From Formicarius rufipectus (Eukaryota > Chordata > Aves > Passeriformes > Formicariidae), in contig VXAU01001826.1 of assembly GCA_013399695.1 (NCBI GenBank), positions 1,460,736-1,524,735 on the forward strand: 64,000 nucleotides of DNA, in the 5' to 3' direction. Below, piece after piece: positions 1 through 13,300 of the stretch. The notes beneath the pieces were generated by a model. The model was not told the DNA's origin, made no database searches, and was given only the letters and a program-made list of their open reading frames with translations. Positions within the stretch are counted from its first letter, which is position 1. Each line of letters begins with the position of its first letter. The position numbers and the translations under genes are program-made.

Positions 1-2973
1 AATCAGAAACCTACATGGTTTGACTAGAAAATATGGAAAGGAAAGGTTTCTATGTTTCTGATATTTTTTCCTTGTTTCAACCTGTCAAATTCATTCACTA
101 GATCCAAATTGGCAAAGATTTTATCTCTGAAAGATGCTTTTAAGTGATTTTTTTTTTTTTTTGCAAACAAATGAGGGAAAAAATCTTAGGAACAAAACCT
201 CAGTTGTGAATTTACCTGTGTTCTCATTATTTTCTACATGTTCCTAAAGAAAATAAAAAAAGTACTTCTTGTACTTCAGAGTTCTTAAAACCTGAAGATC
301 AATTCAGTAAAGCTTACGATAATTTCCTTGCTGGTCTTAAGAGAGATTAATTTTCAATCTGTAGAACTAAGGGTTGAAAGCTAATGGGAAGTTTCACTTA
401 TTAGTGATTTGTTTCTGTCGGTATTAAAAGAGCAATCTTTAGGTTAATACACCTGCACAGTTTGTATGGTGGTAAATAAAGGAGCTGCTTGTTGTATCTA
501 CACATGTTGTCACAAATCTTAAGTGAAGGTCTAAACCTTAATTTCAAGCTTACCATGCTTCCATTTGCCTTGTTCAAACACCGTATATAGACTCATATCC
601 TACAAATAGTGGTATGAGGCTCTTTCAAGGATCAGTCCTGGTAAGTGAATTAGGATTCAGTTCCACATTTGATAATAACGCTTGCTTAAACTGACACAGG
701 AAAAAGGAGCAGAAATCTGGAGTTCTGTCAAAGTTTCTTTCCTTTGCTTTGTATCTATTTCTGATGCAGGTGACCAGGGCACTGCTGTTCAACTGTTCCC
801 TATTAGAAATAGGAAAAAAGAACAAACCACCATGGGCAGGGCAAGTGCTGGGAAGTGCCAGGCTTTCTCTGTGGCTCTGGTGAGCTTAAACTCATCTCAA
901 ACACAACTGCACTGACTAAGCTGTAACTGTGCAGGCTGCAGAGGTATTTTACAGTAATATTAGCAAGCTGGACCTCTGGATGGGAGCAGCAGTTATTTGA
1001 AGTCATAGGAAAATATTGCTCATTCTTTTCTAGTATTTTAAATGCCTGAGAGTTAATCTGTAGGTACTGCCCCCTCACATGTGTTAAGTTTTTCCTTTAA
1101 TTTTAGAAACGTTAGTGCACACAGTCTGAAAAAATATGTTGACAACACAGCACACTGTACTGTCATTGGTCTTTACCACATGTAGTGGTAAAGAGAGATA
1201 ATTTCTTAACAAGGCTCAGGCTTTGTATGTAGAAGATATGAGAAGCAAAAAATGTACTGTGTAGGAATAGTTCTGTTCCCACAGTTATGGGCATATCAGC
1301 CTGTGCAACAGCCAGATAGCTATCCTGCAAGACCCTCTGCAAAGGGCAGTGCCTGTATCTAGCTGCTAGATCAGCAGCTCTACTTCCTCCTGTGGGGTTT
1401 TTCTGTGTTTTGTTGGTTATTTGAGTTTTTATTTTTAGAGAAAGGATTTTGTTCATGCCTTATTCCCATGCAATGAATAAGGTCATCTGGCATTAACATC
1501 TGTAAGAATATTTGACACACATCACCTCAAAAATTCAGTCCTCCTAACACTGAAGCTGTGGGTCACAAACACATCAGATGTAAATGTAAATACTCCAGAA
1601 CAGTGGAATGGCTTGGTGATGAGGCATTCAATGGGAGACAGATGGCTTAAACTAAAGCCCTTCTTCCATTAGCCTCATGTCACCAGTCTGTCTTCTTGGG
1701 ATGTGTAAAACTGCCTCAGTATGAAATACAAATTGGGAATTAATTTGGGAATTTAAACTATGAAGCTATTTTAGGGACCTCTCATTTATTTTGAATCAAA
1801 ATTTTATTCTGGATCTGAGCAACTATTTCTTCCTCTATATTTTAGCAAAAGTTAGCCAAGTTTCCACTACTATAAATTAACATTTTTTTCCCATTGTGGA
1901 ATTAACTTTCATTTCACACTTCTATATAGAATTATGCAACTCTTAGCCTTAATGAGGTCTTTGTCTGCTGAGGGCCCAGTTTGGTGTTAAGGCAAACAAC
2001 ACATTCTTGTAGATTTGATACTTTGACTTAGAGAATTTGGGTCTAAAAAGCATTTGGTTGATTTTCAGGTTACTGGCTGGGGCTAGTTCACTTCCTTTTT
2101 CCTGATATCTTGATTTCCTTTTGAAGATGAGAGTATTGGCACTGATCTCATTCATAACATGCTTTAGAATGTACAGATGGAAATGCTACAGATGTATTTT
2201 ATTTATATGACACGGATATTCTAAGGCAAGATTTTGTATTGAAAAGATTCTAAGATTGAGCTTTTCTAAACATTTAATTTTATTTGCACTCTTGAATAGT
2301 TGAACCATATAGAAGAGGTACATTTAGTTGTCTTGCTGAAAACAAGAACTTGATCCATAGGACTGCATCCCTTACAGGATGGAAAATGGCAGTTTATCCA
2401 GAAGTCAGTCCTGTGTTTTGGAATACGCATCTGATTTGAGACAAGTCTGTTGACTGTGGCCAGTCCGATTCATAGATTCTAAATTCATAAAGATTTGTAG
2501 GTCTGGTACATGAATGTGATCAGATTACTCTAATTTCACTCATAGTTTCATAGTTGAATTTGTTACTGTTAAGTGCAACTTTGGCTTATGTGAAGGTGAG
2601 AGGTGGGCAGGAGGGGAGATTGTCCTGTCAGTTTGCATTAACTGATGGTTTTGCCTCAGTGTCCCTCTCCCTACTCTTGTCTCTTGGGGTGACACCCTAT
2701 GGGTGGTGTTGACTGCAAAGCAGTAGCCCCATGTTGATGTGTAAGGCTTTATGCAGGCACTGGGCACCAAACTGCTATCACTGAACACTCATAATATGTA
2801 ACGATTTGTTACCTATTTATGTCTTTTCCTGAAACAGTGAACGTGTCCATCTATCTAATAACCACCCCCCACCCAAAAGATGGCTCTTTTATATCCTGAC
2901 AAAAATATTTTTGATTAATCTATATTAAAGTAATATAATTTAGTTTATTGTAAACATATAAAAAGTGCTGGTT
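1..2973. other. Unique A+T-rich sequence, no gene recognised
   Basis: Nothing here can be called a gene. Several stop-free runs of 60-97 codons occur on both strands, but none resembles a known family or has supporting context. A T run sits near 147-162. I see no transposon signature or RNA gene. Confidence 0.6.
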
Positions 2974-3031
2974 TCATTTGTTTTTGTTTTTGTGGGGTTT
3001 TTTTTGTTTGTTTGTTTTGTGGGTTTTTTTT
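2974..3031. repeat. T/G-rich low-complexity tract (TTTG-type)
   Basis: An imperfect TTTG/TTTTG repeat with interspersed GGG triplets. It reads as an eroded (CAAA)n simple repeat on the other strand. The same class recurs at 16284, 17161, 37373 and 61870. Confidence 0.85.
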
Positions 3032-5845
3032 CATGTTGGCACCCAAGTTAATGTTTTATTCCTCATTATCATTTTTTTATGACGTGTTTGTTCCTTCCAG
3101 ACATAGATATTGTGGTTATTACATTTTATAACTTTTTTTTTCTCTCATAAAAATTCATGTTAATATGGTATCCTGCCTATTTCTGTTGTTTACATTGTAT
3201 CAGCATAGGGAAATTCTACTTTCAGTTTGGTACATAAAGCCCTCCTTGTCTCTCATACTTTTTGTCTGTAGGCTGTTATGCCTGTGACTAAAGCCATGCA
3301 CGACTTGAGCAAATGTTTGAATAGGATTCTTATGTAGTAGGACTGTATAAGCCATTAGACATACTCTCTTCTTTAACTTGGTGATGAAAACATTGTCATA
3401 CATTTCATCTCACAAAGTAGAGTAAAATTGCTTTTGTGGCAGCAGAATAAACAGCATTCTAATTTGGAGGAAGGAGATGGTTATTGTGCATCTCTGTGTG
3501 TGCTGCATACTTGTGGCAAAATTATCAACCAGGACCGAGCATGAAAAGGGTTCAGGAATTGGGGTGTGAAAGCTGGGCTGAAGAGAGGAAAGAAAGTATT
3601 GTTTTTTTTTCATTCTGAGATTTGAAATCAATATTATGCTGTCAGTTTTGTGATCCAAGCCTTGAAATCTTTTAATTGATACATGAAGCTGTTGCTAACC
3701 ATCTTTGTCATTTATAAAGTCTTTTTTAAGAGCACTGTTTTTCTTTCCTCTCTATACATGAAGAATACTGCAGTAGGGACTTGAATTTTTGCTGTGAGGA
3801 TGTGAAAAACATGGGAAGCTGCTCTCTGCCAAGTTATTTCCTTAAGGATCCTCTTTAGATTCTGACAGTCAATGATCTGTCAGGTGTAGTTATGAGCCAT
3901 AGCAATGATATGAGGTCAATCATATGAAACCAAGGTATGTATTCCCAGCAGATCCCAGCTATTTAACATTGCCAAACTAAGTTCTCTTTGCTATGGAGCA
4001 TCCTCTTTTGGTTTCATTTGTTTAACTCTGAATTTGTATCTAACTTGTGAAATTCTAACCATGAAAAAAATTATTTTGCTTTGTCTTGAAATACTATACT
4101 ATATGTTTGCTATTTTGTCTTTCAGCACAAACCCGTGCTTGTTATATTGCTTTGCAACTTCCTCATATGGAGAGAGTGTATTTGATGTTAAAAAATGAGT
4201 ATGTTCTTTGTTGTAATGGCACATAAGTATTTAATTAATCAGTCCTACTATAATATAAATTTAGCATCTTCTAAACTCATAAGAATTTTCTTAGAAAATG
4301 CCACCTTAGAGATATAACACATTTATTTTTTCCTTGCAAATCTATTTGTACAGCAAAAGATAAACAAATTGAGTCTGCAAATTAGTATTTTTCTATGGAG
4401 TCATTTCTCATTGTGTCCTGGAAACCCTGCACCTTGCCAATGTTTCAGACCTTTTGATACCAGAAGAGAAAAAACTTTCTTAAAATGAATATAGTACTTC
4501 TCATCTTTTTCTCCTGAGGAAAAAAAAAAAAGAAAAAGTAAAAAAAGAGTTGTTTTGTTAGCTAATGACTGAGAACTGCTAAGCATTAAGAACAAACATA
4601 CACTTGGCACACTGTGTACTGTATACAGTGTATCAGTGAAACAGCATTTTTAACTGCTGTGTGTATCTTACTGAAAACAGAAGACAGAAATGATAACACA
4701 AACTAAACAACTGGATTAAAATGCATTTCTAAACTATTAAGTTACAAAAAAATAAGTGTTTCTTTTTTTGGGGGAAAAAAATGAGACAATGATGTAATGG
4801 GAATCTAAACCCAGAATGTTAAAATATATATATTACAAATATCTAATTTGCAAATGCAAATTGACTGAATGTCACTGCAGGATTTTGCATGAAAAATCTA
4901 CTTTTGTTTTTCATTATGCTGTAATTCAACCTTTATTTATTGTCTTGCTAAATATAGTGCAAGCACTGTCATTTGACCATGTTAGTGTATGTCTGCATCA
5001 TGACTTTTTTTTCAGGTATTTTGAAGTCATCTGTTGATTTTCTGTGCTGCAAGACGAGCACATGAATCATGTCAGCAACTATCCTTCATGTTTCAAAAAC
5101 ATGTAAAAAAAATTACAGCTCTTCAAATAGAAGAAGCGGAGATCTGAATTCACAGTGGAGTGCTGGAAAAAGAACACAAAGGTGGGATGTAAGATGATAT
5201 CCACATCCTTTAATGGGGGATAATTTGTAGCTAACTTATGAAGTGGATACACAATTTGAGGAAACGAGCATCCCACCCATTTTTCTTTGTGTGCTCTGTA
5301 GAATTCACATCCTTCCATTTTTGTTTTTTTTGTTTCCTTGAATTGTGCCTCATAACTTACTGCCATTGCTCGTTAGGTGTTGGTGTGTTGGGAGGGTTGT
5401 CCAGACAGTGACCCTGCATGGGTAGGCTGAGTAGTTCAGAAAAGATATTCATAATTCACAGTGACCTTTACTGAAATGCTGAGCTAAAAGAATGTACTTT
5501 TAGTTTACCATATCTGAAACAAAGTGAGAACTATTATTATCTTTAGTCTTTGCTGTCGTGATATTTAAAGATACTCTGATGCAGAGGGAACTTGTCTTCA
5601 CATGGGACCCTGCTATTATCATTGTTTCAGTGAATGAAATGCCTAATTTAAATTCCCTTTTACCTCTGACCATCAGATTTAGGATCTGGTTGGCCAGTTT
5701 GCAGCCAGGGCTGCCACATGATTTGGCAGGAAGTTCTGAGAGCTGCAGCATGTTTGCACGTTCACCTTCCTCCTGGAAGGGAAGAGTTACATGTAGCCTG
5801 TGAATTGCATTTTCTCTTTCTGATTCCTTCCTCTTTTCCCAATAG
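3032..5845. other. Unique sequence, no gene recognised
   Basis: A+T-rich single-copy-looking DNA with an A run at about 4520-4532. A 12-bp perfect palindrome (actgtatacagt, 4618-4629) is flanked by 7-bp inverted arms (4609-4615 and 4625-4631). Palindromes this short are expected by chance. No coding or RNA gene is supported. Confidence 0.55.
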
Positions 5846-6178
5846 CAGCAAGGAAGTACTGGATCCAGTCTTCTCTCCTTCCTACTGCTCCAGAGTAGTT
5901 TGGATTGCTCCAAACCAACTGGCAAAAAAAAAGGAACCATATAACAGCCACATGGAATGGCAAAGGAGAGGTGGAGGCTGGAGAGGACTGCGGTCTCTGG
6001 AGCAGCTGTTTTGGGGGATGCTGCAATCTGGCCCTCAGAATGCACCTGCCTGCAGTGAGGATCTTAGAGCTTTGCTGCCAGGGAAGAGCCCACAGGAGGG
6101 CAGAAAGCACTGGGGGACACATCCTCAGCTGCTACTCTGCTCCAGTGGGACAGTGGAAGCTGGTCCTGCTTTCATCAG
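5846..6178 (+). other. Exon-like segment (candidate only)
   Basis: A pyrimidine-rich stretch (about 5811-5840) ends in an AG at 5844-5845, or an alternative CAG at 5846-5848. The segment ends in CAG at 6176-6178 followed by GTGAGG, a textbook 5' splice site. The 333 nt between them are a multiple of three and open in one plus frame, which continues upstream to an ATG at 5718 and stops at 6182. The segment is visibly more G+C-rich than its surroundings. The predicted peptide (rich in S, P, G, W, with no membrane segment or known motif) matches no family I recognise. Other frames on both strands are also open here (181 codons on the minus strand, 5500-6045), so the openness may simply reflect composition. 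It could be an exon of a long non-coding RNA, a lineage-specific coding exon, or chance. Confidence 0.2.
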
Positions 6179-7929
6179 GTGAGGAACGGAGCCTTAAGGC
6201 TAACCCGACGAGTTTTCCCTTAATCCAGTTTATCAGAGGGTGAAATTAGCCTCTCCCCTCAGAGAAATATAATTTCAAGAACAAATACCTTTCCAGAGAA
6301 CAAGCCCTTCCTGGAGCCTTTCCCTCTGCTTCTTGGGCTGCTCAGTGCCCTATGCCCTGCAGCTTCATGCTAGTCAGCTATGTTCCCTCCTCCAAACCCC
6401 AGTAGAGTGGGGTTGTGTTGGCTGCCCACCTCTCTGCAGAAGACGCTTCATACTGCCTCCCTGACTGGGATTTTGTCCAAGTACTGTAGCCCAAACAACA
6501 GCTTGTGAGGCCACTGGGGTAACACGCTGCCTGTCCAGCCTATCAAGGGACCCTGTTTTACACTTTTGGTCCTGAATGGGGAATAAGTGTTCATTGAAAT
6601 GACAAAAGAGGTACCATCCTATTGCCTGAAACAGATGGGAAACTTACTTGCATCGGCCATATTGCTTTTGAGCAATTCCCGTAGTCCATCCACATAAAAA
6701 CATCTGTCCCGTGAGCCTTAGACCTCCTATAGACAGCTCATTTAAGACATTTCACAAAGCTGTCTGGTGGAGACTTGCTGGATACATCTGGCTTCCTCCT
6801 GTTTCTAAAACTGAGTAAAGGACTTATTTATTTGTGACTATTCCCTCCATTTGCATGGCATGGAGTTGGTTACCCAAGAAGGAATGCCTGCTGCATTCTA
6901 AAATGGGGACTATTACCTGTGTGCAGCCAGAAAATAAAGCTGTGTTGCACCGCCTGTTCAATCCCATTACAAAGAAAGCCAGGATGGCGGAGTAAAGACA
7001 GAGTAGATTGTATAAGATGTAGGTTATTTTAAGTGAAATTCAAAATCTACTACTAGGAATAAACACTTTCTTCACAATGTGTCACCAAGGAAGGGAGAAT
7101 ATACTTCCAAAATTCAGGAAATTCTTGTCTCACTATTTGTTCTAAGTGATATAAAGGAGAATGAAGAGAATCTATCCAGCATAAATCATATTTTTAAGAA
7201 TTTCTCAATATTGCTTTCTGTCTTTGTGCTTGAGCAGGAGATTGTATATAGAAATAAAACAAATTTGCTTTATCTTTTCTGTCAAAAGTGTCTGCTATAT
7301 CATTTGCTGGCTCTCATTCATTTATTCAAAAACATCAGGAAAAGAGCTTTTGTATTAGGAACAGTCAAGGTCAGGGATTTTTGTTTTTGATGTTGGCTAC
7401 CAGCAGACTGACTTCTCCGACTGCTGTTTCCAAGTCAGTCTCGGATAGCAATCTATTTGCTAGCTTACAGGGAGATATTTCACATCTACAGGTTATCTGC
7501 AGTGAGTGGAGAAGAGAGAGATGTCATGACAAAATTGTCTCGTACTCAGCCCCTATTCATGCCAATCTCAAATTAAGTTAATCAAGCCTGCTAAAGGGCA
7601 TCAAAATCTGTGATCCTGATACTGCAAACTCTTTTTCATGCACACTCATCTTTGGAATCTGTATGAGCAAAAGCTTTACCTGTGTGACTTTCTTTACAGA
7701 ATCAGAGCCTTATACACAAGGATTCTCTGTAACAAATACTTATTTTCATAGTAAGTGGTCAGAAATACAAAACAATATTGTGATTTTGTGAAAAAGAGAA
7801 CCAATGTTCTGTAAGTGGTGATCCGCGCATTTGGGACATTTCTCAACCCATGCTACCTTAACGTTGCACAGTTAGTTGTCCTCACTCATTCGTAGTAGAT
7901 CTATTGTATTTCTAAAGTATTAAGTTAAT
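6179..7929. other. Unique sequence, no gene recognised
   Basis: The first few hundred bases remain moderately G+C-rich, then the sequence returns to A+T-rich. A plus-strand open run at 7079-7390 resembles no protein family and is probably chance. No repeat family was recognised. Confidence 0.55.
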
Positions 7930-8420
7930 GGTTAAAGAAAAGTAAAAGAAATCATTAGAAAAAACATCTATGCCATAAATGTCAGTTTGGAAGTCTGAGC
8001 ATTTCTTGTTGAACATATTTTTCTGTCAATGGGGTGGTTTGGTGGCAGGCGGGCACAAAGTAGAAATCCGTTGTAGTTTATTCCCTGGGCTCTAAAACCA
8101 AGTGACTATATAAGAGTGCAACTTAATCATACATCCACTGGCACCTCTTGTTTAAGCTGCTCATTAGCAATCTGTGACACACAGAGAGATTTCACTTCTT
8201 TTTCACCTTTTAATGTAATTCTCAGGATTTTATGAATGCATCAATTAGAGATTTCCGGTAATGGAAAACTAGTTTCAAACTCTGGAGATGTACAATAAAT
8301 CAACAGCCATATGGGCTTTTGTCATTAAAAGAAAGCCATAATAAGACAAAAGCTGAAGTAAATTAAAACAGCTGAATGGTGATTTTAGGCTGTCTTATGC
8401 AAAACTCACTACCCTGGCTT
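7930..8420. promoter_or_regulatory. Possible conserved non-coding element
   Basis: This stretch lacks simple repeats and transposon signatures. It is dense in homeodomain-like ATTA/TAAT cores and AT-rich words interspersed with balanced complexity, for example around 8205-8400. That texture is typical of vertebrate conserved non-coding enhancers. The call rests only on composition and motif density, with no alignment. It could equally be ordinary unique DNA. Confidence 0.18.
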
Positions 8421-9119
8421 GTTCACAGACAGCTTCCGTAGAAGACTGAAAGAAAATACTTTTCAACTCATTATTTCTTGGCTATGTCAGAAAGAAAGCA
8501 AAGTAAAAGCCATCTCAGTGATGCTTTTCATGCTCTGCTTACTTTGTTTTCATATGAGATGCTGTCTGCTACCTTTGTTTTTCCCCCCTTGCTTTTTAGA
8601 GCGCTCCTTGTGCAAAACAATGAAGAGCCCTGATGACAACAGGCAGTTGCTCCCAGGCCTACTTGTTCAGCCAGATTCACTCCAAGAAATTGAGAGGGGT
8701 GTGTTGAATCCTTTTTCCATCACCAGCCTTTACAGTTAGCGGGCCAGATGGCATGAGATGGGTGCAAAAAATAACGACAATAAATAACACTGCAACTTGC
8801 AACGTGGACTGGGCTCAGTTACTTCCACTTCATCACACTGTTTGGAATTGCCTTTGATGCATAAAAGCACCCCCTAAGATAATGAAATGCGGTGGCAGCT
8901 GGTTAATGGCTGGGAAAGTGCAAACCCTGCATTGAACTCTTCCCACCAGGCTATTCAACACCCAGGCAATGTCAGTCTCAAGGAGACAAGGAGACGGGAA
9001 GAAACAGAGGCTTGTTGCTGTGGAGCATTTGGGCTTCTGGACAGGCTGCTGTAGGTGGGGTGTTATTTGGCTTGCTGAATAGAAGCAATGTGCCCAAGGC
9101 AAAGGGAAAGTTTTTACTG
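8421..9119. other. Unique sequence, no gene recognised
   Basis: A plus-strand open run of 106 codons (8419-8739) holds a hydrophobic stretch encoded by a T-rich pyrimidine tract. The tract ends in TTTTTAG at about 8600 and could be read as a splice acceptor, but the possible donor near 8698 is weak. No gene is called. Confidence 0.5.
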
Positions 9120-10300
9120 TCTTAACACATTAACCTTGCAGAAATGTTAAATGAAGCCACAGGGTCATGCTATTGAAGAGACACTGCTCTTGAGTAAACT
9201 TTAAAATGAACTTTTTTTTAAACTGCAATGCCATGCAATCAGATTTAGTTTCCTTTCAGACAGGAGTATCTTGTAGCTTAGTTCCATGGGCAATAAAAAG
9301 TAAACCCATCCAGACTTTTCTCTCAGCTGCTCCGGGCCTAAACGTGTGGCAGAGTAAATGACAAAGATCCAAAATAGACGGCGAACAGACAAATATGAAA
9401 CACCTATTTGTTCAGGAGCTTTGAAACAGTAAGGGATTTATTCCTCCAATAGAAAGAAAATGTTCTTGTCTCTCTGTTAAATGATCCTGTATTACTAATA
9501 TTATAAGGGGGTCTGACCCTGCGAATGCTTGATTAGATGTGCAGTTATTTTCATACACATCATTAGTTCTGTGAACCTCAGTGCCATGATTTGTCACCAG
9601 AAAGTTCAAAATATGCACGGACTTCACAGGTTTGGGCCTGCCAAATGCAGCAAAGAGCCTGCCTCAGCAGTGAGGGTGCAATGGTAAATTTGCAATGGGG
9701 TGTTATTGTAAAAAGTATAAGTGGGGAAAGTAAAATTTACCAGAATAAATATTCGGCAAAAAGGTCTTTTATTATTTGGCAGAGAAAATTGTTATTTTTT
9801 TAATAGTCAAATTTTGGCACATTCATGCACAATTATAAAATTCAACTTGCCAAGAGTCTACATTCAAGGGCTGGCTAATTTTGGAATATTACTGTCCTGA
9901 GTGTTATGATATTGCAAACAAGGGCAGGGTCATGTATGACCAAATGATAGCACTGTGGCACTTCAATCCTCAGAATATAAATCTGCAATTGTCTAAGATC
10001 TGCAGTAGCTTCCAAATCTCACCAGTTTCGAAGGATGCATAAAATTAAAAAGGGGACATTTTGCGTACTTTGTCTCAAATAAGTACCCAGATCCATAGTC
10101 AAGGCAAGGCTACTGAATCTCAGTGTGTATTTTCATTGATTGTATGCCAAAGGTGTATTGATTATTGTCACTTGGGTTAATGTGTACTGTATCCCGCAGT
10201 ACAGCTCCAATATATTTCCTAGGAGCAAGCATAAGTCAATGTCACTGAAATTTTCAGTGCCAAGAGGGAATAGTTCTATTTAGCACTAAGATTATGACAG
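9120..10300. promoter_or_regulatory. Possible conserved non-coding block
   Basis: A long repeat-free interval of even complexity contains many AT-rich transcription-factor-like words (TAAT cores, TTTATT, ATGCAAAT-like and TGAC/GTCA half-sites). No open frame suggests coding. The resemblance to deeply conserved non-coding DNA is an impression from reading and was not tested by alignment. Confidence 0.18.
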
Positions 10301-13300
10301 CAAGCTTCTGATCTGTTCCTTATGATCCCTTATCTTGGCAATGTGTACTTGCTTTTTAGGAAAAGTCTTTTTGTTTCATTAGATTGGCATTCGCTAAGAA
10401 ATCCAAGCCTGGGTGGAAATATTGGCTCCATCAGTCAGCCTTCGACCGTACCCCCACAGAGCTTGTTTTCTAAGTCTGGTTTTGAGAGCTCTTTGCTTGA
10501 CAGACTTCTTCACAGACTTATGATTGTTTGTTTCTGGCTCATTTTGATTGCTCTGCTAACCTCTAGACTTTGGGCTTGGGGCTATTATTTATTTTGTACT
10601 TTTATTGATGTTCTTTGAAACTTTGTTTTCAGTAGATTTGCAGCCCCTTTCTAAACCACTTTTCTGATTAAATTTTGTCAAAGAGGTTGGTGGATTGCTT
10701 AACCTATTTTGCCCCTGTTTATTCTCCCCCTAATCCATCTGTTGAGAACTCACCTGCCTGTTGTTTGTGACTGCCTTTGCGATTTGTTCTCAGATTAGAA
10801 TGGGCAGCTGCACAGCTTTTACTTTTATTAGTTCTTTGCAGTGAGTCAGGCAAAATATTAACCACCCATGAACTGCTCTCCCAAAACCTCAAGTGAATTA
10901 CAATAGACCTTTTGCTGCCACAGTTCAGAATAAAAAAAAATTCTTTGACTGTTGCCACACAGCTCTTTTGTGTGTTTGTAGGATAGAATAAACTTAAGTA
11001 TTAGGACATATGAAGCCAGCCTGACCTTTCCTGCAATTTGTCTAACTTTATTTTTGCAAGAGTTAGAGCATGAAATTCAATTCATATTTAGGCCTCATCT
11101 CTGCAATGCCAGGAGCTCAGTAGGATAAATGCATGCATACAGTATTTCCTGAGCATACAGATTTCCAAGGCATTGTGGTTATTAGCTTTCTGATTCCTTG
11201 AATATTTTCTGCTACAAATTGTAGTTTTGTCCTTTCTACATCTGTTAATGAAGTGACTTCTGTCTTGATTTGGTGATTTACAAAGTTTTACTGTTTGTCG
11301 ATTATTGAGCATTCTGTCTGTTTACATTTACTTGCTTGGTCAATGCCTTAACCTTAATGGGGAGCCAGCTCTCCTACAACTTATAATAGTTTCTGGTGTG
11401 GGAATTTCTTCTTATTAATACTCTTCAAAAATGTGTTTGGTTTCTCTTTTGATCTCAGGGATCAGTGGTAAGGAAGGAGAAGGGGTGGAATATGCCTCAG
11501 ATTAAGCTAAGCTCCCCAAAAGCCAAGTATTCATACCAAATTTCAGTTATTTTACAAAGTTTAGGTTACTGTGTTTCAATTTTGCAAACTTGAGGCTCCA
11601 AGACCTTGGCTACACAAGAAGCTGAATGGCCACAGAGACAGGTAAAGCCAACAGTTTCTGCAAGCACTTTAGTTTTTGGGAATTGGACAGAATGTTTGGA
11701 ACTGGAGTTTCAAAGGGAAGAGGGTTATGTGCAGAACACTGCTGACATAAATGCTTACATGCCTAAAATTTGGGTTCCCAAATTAACTGATGCAGAGTTG
11801 GTGAGTTATTTTTAAAATGTATTTTTTTGCAAAGAATGATAATAGTATGATATGCTTATCAATAGTGACTTTGTCCATGCCCAAATCTGTGTGTATCCAT
11901 AATGTGTGCTGAATCTGATAAAACAGATAGATAAACTGGTTTTCTTGTTGACCATTGCTATTTCTTCAAATAGTTATGTACCTCCTAGTGCGACCCTGAT
12001 TACTGAATTTTGTTTATCCAGTGTGTGTAGTGATTGAGATGTGTTCGTCTCCTGAGTGATCTCACGCCTGATAAACTAATCCAGGTTATAATTTCTCTTG
12101 GTTTGTTTTTTTTACCAGCAATGGATTTACCTTGCTCCTTGTTTTTTTTGCAGTGAGCATTTAGGTTATTCCCTCAGTTTTACACTGGCTCTTTTAACCT
12201 CATTTCTGTCCAGTTATGTGTAAAAGTATTTGCCTCACATTTTTCAATGGCATATTAGCATTCATCGTTCTTCTGATCCATGCTTTTTAATCTTCTGACT
12301 GAACGGCTTTCCAGATTAATTTTCATTGCTCATATTTTGTGAGTCTTTTCCCATTTCAATTTTCACTTTTATTAGTTCTCTCAACCATCTTTATCTTTTA
12401 TAATGCTTTAAGTGATTCTTTTGACATCGGCATGATTAGTGATGCACCGAAGGAGTCCTACTCTCTTTTTAGGCTGACATGGTAAAGGTCTCTTGAGGTC
12501 TGAACTGCAGCCTGGGCTCATTCCAAGCTCCATTTCATTCTGTTGAAGGTTTCCTTGAACCAGTGAAGCTGTTATATTAATAACTGGATTATAAGCATAG
12601 GTGGTGATTTGATCCTTTGTGTGCTTTGATGCTAATTCTACTTTAGCATTTTGTGTTGTTTTGGTATGAATACTTTAAATATAGTTAATTTCCTAAGATG
12701 TGCACAGATTTGCTTCAATGGATCAGACCCTACTCAGTACATTCATTCTGAGTTTTGTCTCCCAGCCAGACTCTGTCAAAGGTGAATGGCGTTTGATGTA
12801 TATTTTCTTTTTCTCAGGAGTGAGATTTGACATTTGCTGTAGGACTGACTTTGAAGTGCAACCTCTATGGAAATTTAGCATACTTACACCAGTAAGTCTA
12901 TGAGTGACTGTATTGCATTGTCTTATCTGGAGTCCACAAAGCATTTCATAGTCTTGTCTTGTAAACAGTGCATTTAGGTGGTTCATTTCCAAAGAAAAAG
13001 GTCAGAAAAGCATAATTTCTAGTGTCCACTAAAAATATTATAAACAAATAAAACCAAACCAACATCACAGAATGTTTTTTTGAATTTTTTTTGTTTTCTC
13101 TGTTTTTTAATTTTACAGTTTTAGTCATTGGGTAAGCCTATTCACACCAGCGTGACAGTGTAACTTTGTGCCACCAATGGAAATATGTGGTAATTGCCTT
13201 TTTACTGTAAGTGCTCCAGAGCAGATCTCCCATCTCCAAGAGAAGCCTTTAAGGGTATTTGTGTTGCTCTAATCCACTTAAAGTGGGTTATCAAAAATCT

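Noticed and set aside
5500..6045. 181-codon minus-strand open frame, the longest outside the CR1 elements
   Set aside because: The same interval is open in several frames on both strands, the peptide has no family signature, and the patch is G+C-rich. Composition explains the openness.
8419..8739. Possible coding exon after a pyrimidine tract ending in TTTTTAG near 8600
   Set aside because: The donor side is weak and the peptide is unrecognisable. A pyrimidine tract with AG alone is common.
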